In this document: positions 19,849-27,422 of the stretch, piece after piece
Layout: the number at the start of each line of letters is the position of its first letter
How positions within the stretch are numbered: position 1 is the first letter of the stretch
Source of the DNA: Rhodococcus sp. HNM0563
Lineage (GTDB): Bacteria; Actinomycetota; Actinomycetes; Mycobacteriales; Mycobacteriaceae
NCBI RefSeq assembly: GCF_012726195.1
Contig: NZ_JAASAF010000009.1
Span: forward strand, 215,311 to 279,310
Reading direction: 5' to 3'
DNA: 64,000 nucleotides
Made by a program: the position numbers and the translations under genes
Notes under the pieces: model-generated
Told to the model about the DNA's origin: nothing
Database searches by the model: none
The model's input: only the letters and a program-made list of their open reading frames with translations

Positions 19849-20466
19849 TCAGTCCGCCGAGAGCAACGCCAGCTCGATGCGATCGGCGACGGCGGTCGGC
19901 TGGCCGGCAACGGCAGCATGCAGATCATCTGCGTCTGCCCGGCCGAGAGTGATCGCGTCTCCGACCAGTTCGTCGAGAACTTCCTGCGACACACCACCGG
20001 CGGCGAGATCCACGGCGGTGCGGGCGGGCGTGGTGACCCGGAAACACCCCACCAGTTCGACGTCGGCAGCCGCGAGTTCGCGATGGTGCAAGGCCAGTCG
20101 ATTGCTCGGCACCGTTCGCTGGTCAACCGTCGACAGGTGCAGGAATCGGGGCTGCAGGTGTCCCATTCCGTGGAGATCTGCAGCGCTCTGATGCGAGACC
20201 ACTGCGGCGCCCTCGTACCAGGCGCACCATTGCGCGAACTCGTCGAACTTGGTCGGCGTGCTGTCGCCGAGGCGGAAAAGTTCGCCCTCCACCCGCAGCC
20301 ACTGCCCGGAATCGACCCGCGCGGAGAACTGTTCTGTCATGATGCCGTGCCCCACGGCTTGGCGGGCGGTGAAGAAGCCGGCCTGCGTCACCGCGAGGCG
20401 CCGAAGCAGCTCATCTGCATCCGCCCGCCCGGATGCGCCGTACTCTGAATCCGTCCACCCAGTCAT
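19849..20466 (-). CDS. Orphan AbiEi-like antitoxin-domain protein
   Basis: 205 residues. The opening LLRRLAVTQAGFFTARQAVGHGIMTEQFSARVDSGQWLRVEGELFRL is the winged-helix seen in AbiEi-type antitoxins and related regulators; then SHQSAADLHGMGHLQP and TPARTAVDLA, typical of the stand-alone actinobacterial family. No AbiEii nucleotidyltransferase toxin lies on either side, so it is probably a solitary regulator rather than half of a toxin-antitoxin pair. ATG 20466. Confidence 0.75.
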   Translation of the reverse strand: MTGWTDSEYGASGRADADELLRRLAVTQAGFFTARQAVGHGIMTEQFSARVDSGQWLRVEGELFRLGDSTPTKFDEFAQWCAWYEGAAVVSHQSAADLHGMGHLQPRFLHLSTVDQRTVPSNRLALHHRELAAADVELVGCFRVTTPARTAVDLAAGGVSQEVLDELVGDAITLGRADADDLHAAVAGQPTAVADRIELALLSAD

Positions 20467-20569
20467 GGCGCCCACAGTACCCAACGAATGTGTCGAAGCT
20501 CACATTATTCACACAGTTGGTACGTGTGTGCTCATGGGAATTTCAGGCTCGTCGGGAACAATCGGCCCC

Positions 20570-21319
20570 ATGACGCAACCGAAGCGCAGCCGCCTCGCCT
20601 TGATCGCCGTCATCGTCATCGCCGCGCTTGTCGCGGTCCTGGTGGGCGCCGAGGTCTACGTGCGCAATCGCGCAACGACATGCCTCGCCCAATCCTTCGA
20701 GAGCGAACTCGGCACCGGTGTCGACGTCGACCTGAGCTGGAAACCGGTACTCCTGCAACTACTCGATCGCCAGGTGCCGTCGGTGAGATTCGACAGCGAC
20801 GACACCGCGTTCGGCCCCGCGCAGCAGATGCAGGTGCACGCCGAGGTTCAGGACGTCGATCTGCGCGATTCCGCCGAGGGCGCAGGGACGATCGGCAGCT
20901 CCCGCGCCGAGATCGACTGGCCCACGAGCGGGATTCTCGCGACGGTGCAGAGCCAGTCGGTGGGCGCACTCGTCACCGACGTCACCGCCGACGAGTCGGC
21001 GGGCACGTTGACCTTCACGGTCGGCGGGCAGGGGCTCGCCGAGTTCACCGCGCGGCCGGTGGTCAGCAATGGAACGGTCGCGGTGGAGACCACCGATGCG
21101 TCGCTCTTCGGGATCGGCCTGCCGACGGCACTCGTCGACGGCGTGGTCGAGATCCTCACTTCCGGGCTGCAGCAGTACCCGTTGGGCATGCAGGCCACCG
21201 AGGTGAACGTCTCCGATTCCGGCGTGCAGCTGGCGCTCGAGGGCGGGCACTTCGTGATGCCGGAGGCGCCGGAGGGTCAGCAGCCCGAGCAGCAGGGAAG
21301 CTGCGGCCTGCTCGCCTGA
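20570..21319 (+). CDS. DUF2993 (LmeA-like) membrane-anchored protein
   Basis: 249 residues. One N-terminal membrane anchor (LALIAVIVIAALVAVLVGAEVYVRNRA) and an extracytoplasmic DUF2993 domain (TCLAQSFESELGTGVDVDLSWKPVLLQLLDRQVPSVRF). LmeA of mycobacteria binds phospholipid and is needed for lipomannan mannan elongation; a similar periplasmic lipid role is inferred. ATG 20570 chosen as nearest to the anchor; ATG 20534 is possible. Followed by a clear terminator. Confidence 0.82.
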   Translation: MTQPKRSRLALIAVIVIAALVAVLVGAEVYVRNRATTCLAQSFESELGTGVDVDLSWKPVLLQLLDRQVPSVRFDSDDTAFGPAQQMQVHAEVQDVDLRDSAEGAGTIGSSRAEIDWPTSGILATVQSQSVGALVTDVTADESAGTLTFTVGGQGLAEFTARPVVSNGTVAVETTDASLFGIGLPTALVDGVVEILTSGLQQYPLGMQATEVNVSDSGVQLALEGGHFVMPEAPEGQQPEQQGSCGLLA

Positions 21320-21323
21320 CCCC

Positions 21324-21340
21324 CCCTGGAGCAGGGTTTT
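21324..21340 (+). terminator. Rho-independent terminator after the DUF2993 gene
   Basis: CCCTG-GAG-CAGGG followed by TTTT, 5 bases after the stop. It closes the conserved core block on its right side and isolates the catabolic cluster that follows. Confidence 0.75.
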
Positions 21341-21391
21341 CAAAAAAGAGTGTGACTCTCGCCATAAGAAGTACTACATTCTTGCCATGGC

Positions 21392-21406
21392 GAAATCACA
21401 TTCTAC
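21392..21406. promoter_or_regulatory. Candidate cluster operator 1 (GAAATCACATTCTAC)
   Basis: Matches 13 of 15 bases of the site at 22569 and also resembles the one at 27383. It lies 34 bp before the kinase start. A second imperfect element (AAGAA-N8-TTCTT, 21366-21383) lies just upstream. The consensus of the three sites is RRAAYNAYRTTCTAC. Confidence 0.5.
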
Positions 21407-21439
21407 TTTTTCCAGGCTGTTTGGACCGAGGTGCGCCTC

Positions 21440-22519
21440 ATGACCGTCGCGGTTCCGGACACCCTCGATGAGGCACTGTCGCCCCAATGGCTCACATCGG
21501 CACTCCAGCCCCGATTCCCGGGCATCGAGGTCACATCGGCAACTCTCGGACCGATAGTCGACCGGGTCTCCACCAACGCCCGTTTCACCATCGAGTGCAC
21601 AGGCGGGATACCCGAGGGCCTGTCCCCCGACCTCTGCGTCAAGGGCTATTTCAACGAGGAAGGGCGAACGACCCGCGCCGCCGGCGAACCGGAGGCCTGC
21701 TTCTACCGCGACCTCCGCGACCACATCGGAGCGCGCACCCTGCGAAGCCACTACGCGGACTTCGATCCGGACACCCGCCATGGCGTCGTGATCACCGAGG
21801 ACATCATCAGCCAGAACAGCATCTTCCTCGATGCCGCCAGCAGCTACACCGCCGACCAGGTGGCGGAAAGCCTCGGAGAGTTCGCCAAATTGCACGCCGC
21901 CACGTGGGGCAAGCCGAAATGGGGACACCAGCAGTGGCTGGCACCGCGACTCACCGGTGCGATCCGAGCAATGGGCACCGAGGAGATCACCGCGCGGATC
22001 GACCGGAACTTCCACGGACCGAACGGCATACGGGTTCCCGACGAGCTGAAGGATGCACCCCGACTACTCTCCGCCTACCTGGGCCTGGTCGACGCCCTCG
22101 CATCCGAATACGAGACCTCCGACTGGTGCGTGATCCACGGGGACGCACACGTCGGCAACATCTACCTCGACGGGCAGAGTCGTCCGAGCCTCGTCGACTG
22201 GCAGCTCGTCCAACGCGGCATGTGGTACATGGACGTCGGCACCCACATCGCGACCGCCTTGCCCCCGGAGGAACGACGCCGCACCGAGGACGACCTTCTC
22301 GCACACTATCTCGATTGCCTTGCCGCCCAAGGTATCGAGCCGCCATCGTTCGACTCCGGCCGACGCGCACTTCGACGAGGAATGGTGCGCGGCCTCTACC
22401 TCTGGGGCATCACCGTCAAGGTGGAGCCCCGACTGATCGAGATCCTGCTGCACCGCCTGAGCACCGCAGTTGCCGACCACGACGCCCTCTCGCCCGAGTT
22501 GTTCTCGACCCCCTGCTGA
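21440..22519 (+). CDS. Phosphotransferase of the aminoglycoside/ecdysteroid-kinase-like (APH/CHK) family
   Basis: 359 residues. Catalytic loop CVIHGDAHVGNIYLD (Brenner-type HGDxxxxN) and metal-binding SLVDWQLVQ, with an N-terminal lobe containing DLCVKGYF (nucleotide-binding lysine). Family members phosphorylate small-molecule hydroxyls, such as aminoglycosides, choline or ecdysteroids; in ACAD10/11 they phosphorylate 4-hydroxyacyl groups. Position at the head of a P450/CoA cluster suggests it phosphorylates a pathway alcohol; the substrate is unknown. ATG 21440 has GAGG 8 bases upstream. Confidence 0.85.
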   Translation: MTVAVPDTLDEALSPQWLTSALQPRFPGIEVTSATLGPIVDRVSTNARFTIECTGGIPEGLSPDLCVKGYFNEEGRTTRAAGEPEACFYRDLRDHIGARTLRSHYADFDPDTRHGVVITEDIISQNSIFLDAASSYTADQVAESLGEFAKLHAATWGKPKWGHQQWLAPRLTGAIRAMGTEEITARIDRNFHGPNGIRVPDELKDAPRLLSAYLGLVDALASEYETSDWCVIHGDAHVGNIYLDGQSRPSLVDWQLVQRGMWYMDVGTHIATALPPEERRRTEDDLLAHYLDCLAAQGIEPPSFDSGRRALRRGMVRGLYLWGITVKVEPRLIEILLHRLSTAVADHDALSPELFSTPC

Positions 22520-22525
22520 CATTCC

Positions 22526-22545
22526 GGTCCGGTATTGAATCCGGA
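22526..22545. repeat. Short hairpin between kinase and acyl-CoA synthetase genes
   Basis: GTCCGG and CCGGAC arms around an 8-base AT-rich loop, 7 bases after the kinase stop. No T-run. It may attenuate read-through between the kinase and the downstream genes, which have their own candidate operator at 22569. Confidence 0.35.
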
Positions 22546-22568
22546 CGCGAATCATGGCAGGCTGGACG

Positions 22569-22583
22569 AGAATCACGTTCTAC
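22569..22583. promoter_or_regulatory. Candidate cluster operator 2 (AGAATCACGTTCTAC)
   Basis: AGAA-N5-TTCT inverted repeat followed by AC, 86 bp before the acyl-CoA synthetase GTG. Shares the AGAA-N5-TTCTAC layout with the site before the aldehyde dehydrogenase gene (27383). Confidence 0.55.
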
Positions 22584-22668
22584 CTCGACATGCATCTATT
22601 GCGCACCAGCGGCAACAGCCCCCTCTACGCCGCGCGCTGATATCGACTGTGCATCTGCGAAAGGTGTT

Positions 22669-24270
22669 GTGAAAACGTTGGTTACGAATCGACTGAGCTC
22701 GATTGTCCGCGAAGTCCCCCCATCCCTGCGCAGCTACTACGAAGAACAAGGGTGGTGGACCGGCGAAACGCTCGGCGAAATACTCGCAGACGGACTGAAC
22801 AAGCACCCCGACATGGGATTTCACGTGCATTCCGCGGTTCGCCCGTACGAGGGAACCTTCGCCGAAGTCGAAGTTGTCGCACGCAGACTCGCCGCGGGCC
22901 TGAAGGCCCGCGGGATCGGCCCCGGTGATGTCATTGCAATGCAATTGCCGAACTGGATGGAAGCAGCCGCGACCTTCTGGGCATCCGCCCTGCTCGGCGC
23001 GGTGACGGTTCCGATCGTCCACTTCTACGGTCCGAAGGAACTCGGCTTCATTCTCGAGGACTCCGAGCCGCAGGTGTTCATCACGGCGGCACAGTTCGGG
23101 CGCATGACATACACGCCGGAAACCAGCGCACATGTGCCGATCGTCGGCGTGGTAGGGCATGATTTCGACGATCTGCTCGCCGACGTGCCGTTGCACGGCG
23201 TCCTGGAGGTGGACGCCGCCGCCCCCGCACTCGTCGCATATACGTCGGGAACGACACGAAACCCCAAGGGCGTCATCCACACTCATCAGACGCTCATCTG
23301 CGAGACGCGGCAACTGATGTCGAACTACGAACCCGGCCGAGGGCGCCAGCTCACCGCCCTGCCGGTCGGGCATTTCATCGGGATGCTGGGCGCGGTTCTG
23401 TTCCCCGTGCTCGACGCGATTCCCGCCGACATGTGCGACGAGTGGAACCCCACCCGAGTCATCTCACTCATGGACTCCGAAGGCGTAGCAATCGGTGGTG
23501 GCCCACCGTATTTCGTCACCAGCCTGCTCGACCATCCCGACTTCACGCCGGACCATCTACGCTTCTTCGGCCCGATCGGGCTGGGTGGATCCACCGTACC
23601 CGCGTCCGTCCCACGCCGCCTGACCGATCTCGGTCTCGTCGTCACCCGCTCGTACGGGAGCACCGAGCACCCCTCGATCACCGGATCCGCCACCACCGCA
23701 CCGGAAGACAAGCGTCTTCTCACGGATGGTTGCCCACGGCCGGGTGTCGAGATCCGCCTGACCGAGGACGGCGAGATCGTCAGCCGCGGCCCAGATCTGT
23801 GCCTCGGATACACCGACGAGTCCCTTACCGCACGCGCATTCGACGACGAAGGGTGGTATCACACCGGAGACGTCGGAACTCTCGACGACGACGGTTACCT
23901 GACCATCACCGACCGCATGTCCGATCTCATCATTCGCGGTGGTGAGAACATCGGCGCAGCAGCGGTCGAGGACACACTGCTCACCATGGCATCGGTCGTC
24001 GAGGCCGTCGTCGTCGCCGCACCGGACGCGCGTCTCGGCGAGCGTGTGGCAGCGGTCCTGCGACTCGGAGAGGGACAGTCGATGCCCACACTCGACGAGG
24101 TCAAGGAGCATTTCGCGGCCGCGGGTGTCGCACGTCAGAAGTGGCCGGAAGAACTGCACCGGGTGGACGACTTCCCGCGCACCGCGTCGGGAAAGGTTCA
24201 GAAGAACCGAATTCGGAAGCTCGTCGCAGAGGCTGCACTACAAGATGTACCGGAGACGACACATGCCTGA
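22669..24270 (+). CDS. AMP-dependent acyl-CoA synthetase/ligase
   Basis: 533 residues of the ANL superfamily: phosphate loop YTSGTTRNPKG (about 191-201), YGSTEHPS, WYHTGDVG, hinge DRMSDLIIRGGENI and catalytic lysine in RTASGKVQKN. It would activate a carboxylic acid to its CoA thioester through an acyl-AMP. GTG 22669 is preceded by AAAGG at good spacing. Its stop overlaps the ferredoxin start by 8 bases. The unusual MTRP-like length and cluster context suggest a non-linear-fatty-acid substrate, but this is inference. Confidence 0.92.
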   Translation: MKTLVTNRLSSIVREVPPSLRSYYEEQGWWTGETLGEILADGLNKHPDMGFHVHSAVRPYEGTFAEVEVVARRLAAGLKARGIGPGDVIAMQLPNWMEAAATFWASALLGAVTVPIVHFYGPKELGFILEDSEPQVFITAAQFGRMTYTPETSAHVPIVGVVGHDFDDLLADVPLHGVLEVDAAAPALVAYTSGTTRNPKGVIHTHQTLICETRQLMSNYEPGRGRQLTALPVGHFIGMLGAVLFPVLDAIPADMCDEWNPTRVISLMDSEGVAIGGGPPYFVTSLLDHPDFTPDHLRFFGPIGLGGSTVPASVPRRLTDLGLVVTRSYGSTEHPSITGSATTAPEDKRLLTDGCPRPGVEIRLTEDGEIVSRGPDLCLGYTDESLTARAFDDEGWYHTGDVGTLDDDGYLTITDRMSDLIIRGGENIGAAAVEDTLLTMASVVEAVVVAAPDARLGERVAAVLRLGEGQSMPTLDEVKEHFAAAGVARQKWPEELHRVDDFPRTASGKVQKNRIRKLVAEAALQDVPETTHA

Positions 24271-24490
24271 AGAACAGTACGTGGTCGAACTCGATCGTGA
24301 GATCTGTATGGGATCGGGGGTCTGCGTCTCGTATGCCGCAGACATCTTCGCCATGGGCAGCGATGCTGCTGCCGAGGTGACGAACCCGATCGTGACGGAT
24401 GTATCGGATGTCGAGGTCGCCGCGTCCGGCTGCCCCACCGGCGCCATCACCGTCACGCGCCGAACCCTGGAAGCGGAGAGCAATGATTGA
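24263..24490 (+). CDS. [3Fe-4S] ferredoxin
   Basis: 75 residues. Cluster ligands ICMGSGVCV (C-x5-C) and ASGCPTGAI, the three-cysteine pattern of P450-associated 3Fe-4S ferredoxins. It presumably passes electrons to the P450 encoded at 30935; no ferredoxin reductase is in the cluster. Overlaps the genes on both sides by 8 bases, showing tight translational coupling. Confidence 0.93.
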   Translation: MPEEQYVVELDREICMGSGVCVSYAADIFAMGSDAAAEVTNPIVTDVSDVEVAASGCPTGAITVTRRTLEAESND

Positions 24491-25715
24491 GCAGGAAGCG
24501 AATACCGCGCCGCGTGCTTTCGACGGAGTCCGCGTCGTCGAGCTCGCGCAATGGGTGTTCGTACCCGTTGCTGCGGCGCTGCTCGCCGACTGGGGCGCCG
24601 ATGTCGTCCGCATCGAGCCGCCCGACGGCGATCCGTACCGCGGCCTCGCGACCCAGGGCATCGGCGCCGACCGTGGCGGCCCCAACCTCTCGATGGCACT
24701 GGCCAACCGCGGCAAACGCTCGATCGCCCTCGATGTCCGGACCGACGAGGGCATCACTGTGCTGCACGAACTCCTCTCTTCGGCGGACGTGTTCATCACC
24801 AGCCTCCGGCCGGGCGCACTCGAACGCCTCGGACTGGACGCCGAGACCCTTCGTCAGCGCTATCCGCGCCTGATCTACGCGCGCGGACACGGGTTCGGTG
24901 CCCGCGGCGCCGATTCCGACAAGCCCGGATACGACAGCTCCGCATTCTGGGCACGCGGCGGGGTCGGCCACACACTCACTCCCACCGAACGCGACTACCC
25001 CATCAGCCAGCGCGGCGCGATGGGCGACCGCAACGGCGCGATGGCTCTGGCATTCGGAATCTCGACGGCGCTGCACGAACGGGAGAAGACCGGCGCGGGC
25101 ACCGTCGTCGATGTGTCGCTACTCGCCACCGCTATGTGGATGCTGTCGTCGGACCTGCTCGTCGCACTCAACGGCGGCGAGGTGACCTCAGTGACGGGCC
25201 GTGGGCCGCAGGTCAATCCGCTCACGGGGACGTACCGGACCCGCGACCTTCGGCACATCCAGCTGATGTTCCTGCAGGGGGATCGCTATTGGCCGGCGTT
25301 CGCTCGGCTCATCGGACGCGACGACCTCATCGACGATCCCCGGTTCGTGGATATGACCGCTCGCCGGCAGAACAGTGCGGCGTGCGTCGAGGAACTGGAC
25401 GGAATCTTCGCGAAATACACGTTGGACGAGTGGAAACAGATCCTCGGCGATCTCGACGCGCCCTGGGCACCGGTGCAGTCGGTGCACGATGTGATCGACG
25501 ATCCGCAGGTCGCGGCCAACGGTTACGTCGGCGAGGTCCGGCTCGATGACGGGCACAGCTACCGGTTGCCCGCGGTGCCGGTGCAATTGGGTCAGGAGCC
25601 TCCCGCCCTGCGACGGGCACCCGAACACGGTGAGCACACCGAGGCCGTGCTGCTCGAACTCGGCTACGACTGGGAACGGATCGGGTCGCTCGCAGAGAAA
25701 GGTGTGATCCCGTGA
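24483..25715 (+). CDS. CaiB/BaiF (class III) CoA-transferase
   Basis: 410 residues. N-terminal GVRVVELAQWVFVPVAAALLADWGADVVRIEPPDGD and the catalytic aspartate (D151) in GYDSSAFWARGG, which forms the acyl anhydride with the substrate. It moves CoA between an acyl-CoA and a free acid, so the pathway can activate acids by ligase or by transfer. The SD for this ATG lies within the ferredoxin gene. Confidence 0.92.
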   Translation: MIEQEANTAPRAFDGVRVVELAQWVFVPVAAALLADWGADVVRIEPPDGDPYRGLATQGIGADRGGPNLSMALANRGKRSIALDVRTDEGITVLHELLSSADVFITSLRPGALERLGLDAETLRQRYPRLIYARGHGFGARGADSDKPGYDSSAFWARGGVGHTLTPTERDYPISQRGAMGDRNGAMALAFGISTALHEREKTGAGTVVDVSLLATAMWMLSSDLLVALNGGEVTSVTGRGPQVNPLTGTYRTRDLRHIQLMFLQGDRYWPAFARLIGRDDLIDDPRFVDMTARRQNSAACVEELDGIFAKYTLDEWKQILGDLDAPWAPVQSVHDVIDDPQVAANGYVGEVRLDDGHSYRLPAVPVQLGQEPPALRRAPEHGEHTEAVLLELGYDWERIGSLAEKGVIP

Positions 25716-26146
25716 GGGCACACGAAGCGAAGACACACCGCCCCCTGCCGGTGCCCGACTCGACCTCGGCTCCGTACTGGACTGCCGCAGCGGAACACCG
25801 ACTCGAGTTGGCACGCTGCGGGCAGTGCCGCAACTTCGCCCACCCGCCCGACAGTGTGTGCCCGAACTGCGGATCCACCGACCCCGGTTTCGAATTCGCT
25901 CCGGTGAGCGGGCGCGGCACCGTGCGGTCCTGGACGACAGTGCGGCAATCCTTTCTGCCCGGGTTCGACGAGCTCCTTCCGTTCGTGCTGGTCGACGTCG
26001 AACTCACCGAGCAGCCGGAACTCCGCTTGATCGGCCGGTTGCTCGACGGACCCGACGTCGAACTCCGGATCGGGACACCGGTCGTCGCAGCGTTCGAGCA
26101 GCTGACCTCCGAGGTATCGGTGCCGGCCTTCGAGCTCGCGTCATGA
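25712..26146 (+). CDS. Zn-ribbon/OB-fold (DUF35) protein, partner of the Ltp-like protein
   Basis: 144 residues. Zinc ribbon LARCGQCRNFAHPPDSVCPNCGS (two CxxC pairs) then an OB-fold (GRGTVRSWTTVRQSFLPGFDELLPFVLVDVEL). In steroid side-chain degradation DUF35 proteins or domains form complexes with Ltp-type retro-aldolases. Its GTG overlaps the CoA-transferase stop, and its stop overlaps the Ltp start (ATGA), consistent with a stoichiometric complex. Confidence 0.9.
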   Translation: MRAHEAKTHRPLPVPDSTSAPYWTAAAEHRLELARCGQCRNFAHPPDSVCPNCGSTDPGFEFAPVSGRGTVRSWTTVRQSFLPGFDELLPFVLVDVELTEQPELRLIGRLLDGPDVELRIGTPVVAAFEQLTSEVSVPAFELAS

Positions 26147-27339
26147 ACGGCTTCGCTCGCAACAAGGTCGCGATCGTCGGCTACGCGCAGAGCGACATTC
26201 GACGCACTGCCGGTCGCACACTCGGCGCCCTGACCGTGGACGTGGCCCGCGCAGCCGTCGCAGATGCCGGACTCGAGCTTGCACAGATCGACGGCTATGT
26301 CAGTTCGAGCCTGATGCCGAGTGCGAGCGGTCGTGTCTCAGAGGACGGTGTCAACACGGTGTCGTCCGCGTGGCTGGCGGGGCGCCTCGGCGGCACCCCG
26401 CGCTATGTCGCGGGGTTCGACGGGATCGGCCAGCTGACCGGCTCGGTGTCGATGGCCGTCAACGCAATTGCCAGCGGTGCCGCCGACTACGTCATCGTGC
26501 ACCGCGCGCTGCACAATCCCACGGGCAGCTATCACGGCAATCCGATGCAGGAGGTCCACGGTCCACAACAGTGGACAGCGCCCCAGGGTTTCTTCGGGCC
26601 GCTGGCCATGATCGCCCTGCCGTACAACGAGTATCTGCAGCGGTACGGTGCCGAACCGGAATCCATGGCGGCCGTGGTCACCGAGGCCAGGAAGAACGGG
26701 GCGCGGATCCCGTGGTCGTACTGGTACAACCGTCCACTGGACCGTGAGGACTACCTTTCTGCGCCGGCACTGTTCGACCCGGTGTGCAGGTACGACTGCG
26801 ATATCCCGGTCGACGGTGCCGCCGCGTTCGTGCTCACGAGCGCCGAACGCGCACAGGATCTCCCCCACCCGCCGGTGTACATCGCCGGATATGCGAACGG
26901 AATACCGTCGCGACGACGCCTCCCACTCCACTGGCCGCTGGACGACATCCTCGGCGCAGGAACCGAGTTGGTACGTCGACTCGAGGAATCCTCGGGGATC
27001 GGCATGAGTGAGATCGATCTGCCCCAGGTCTACGACGGTTTCTCCCCGTTCGTATGGTTCTGGCTCGAATCCCTGGGCCTGTGCCCACCGGGCGAAGCCC
27101 ACCAATTCGTCGAGGAAGGCGGTATCGACAGCGATCGCCGCGGTGCGATCCCGGCACTGTCCGGAGGCGGCGCCCTCGGAAACGGCCGCATGCACGGTGT
27201 TCCTCAGATGCTCGAGTGCTATCTCCAGCTCTCGGGGCGCGCAGACACTCGGACGTTGGGCAACATGACGACCGCTGTCGCCTGCCATTCCTCGCCGCAC
27301 TACGGCGGTGCCGTGGTGTATTCCGCCGAACGCTTCTGA
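26143..27339 (+). CDS. Thiolase-fold lipid-transfer protein (Ltp-type, probable retro-aldolase)
   Basis: 398 residues with the overall thiolase fold (KVAIVGYAQSDIRRTAGRT... VYDGFSPFVWFWLESLGLC... LSGGGALGNGRMHG). The position of the thiolase nucleophilic cysteine is replaced by FDGIGQLTGSVSMAVNAIASG, so it should not be a Claisen thiolase. Ltp2-type aldolases lack that cysteine and cleave beta-hydroxy-acyl-CoA, releasing a ketone or aldehyde and a short acyl-CoA. Together with the coupled DUF35 protein this is the likely C-C cleaving step. Confidence 0.88.
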   Translation: MNGFARNKVAIVGYAQSDIRRTAGRTLGALTVDVARAAVADAGLELAQIDGYVSSSLMPSASGRVSEDGVNTVSSAWLAGRLGGTPRYVAGFDGIGQLTGSVSMAVNAIASGAADYVIVHRALHNPTGSYHGNPMQEVHGPQQWTAPQGFFGPLAMIALPYNEYLQRYGAEPESMAAVVTEARKNGARIPWSYWYNRPLDREDYLSAPALFDPVCRYDCDIPVDGAAAFVLTSAERAQDLPHPPVYIAGYANGIPSRRRLPLHWPLDDILGAGTELVRRLEESSGIGMSEIDLPQVYDGFSPFVWFWLESLGLCPPGEAHQFVEEGGIDSDRRGAIPALSGGGALGNGRMHGVPQMLECYLQLSGRADTRTLGNMTTAVACHSSPHYGGAVVYSAERF

Positions 27340-27382
27340 CACACATTCTTAAGCAAAACGAAATCATGCTGTTGTCCTAGCA

Positions 27383-27397
27383 AGAACTATGTTCTAC
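27383..27397. promoter_or_regulatory. Candidate cluster operator 3 (AGAACTATGTTCTAC)
   Basis: Perfect AGAAC-TAT-GTTCT inverted repeat plus AC, 26 bp before the aldehyde dehydrogenase start, flanked by two CTAG tetramers (27377 and 27400). The 83-bp gap here is the only sizeable break in the cluster after the synthetase, so a second promoter is likely. Confidence 0.55.
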
Positions 27398-27422
27398 TAC
27401 TAGCAGGGAAAAGGGGGACAAC

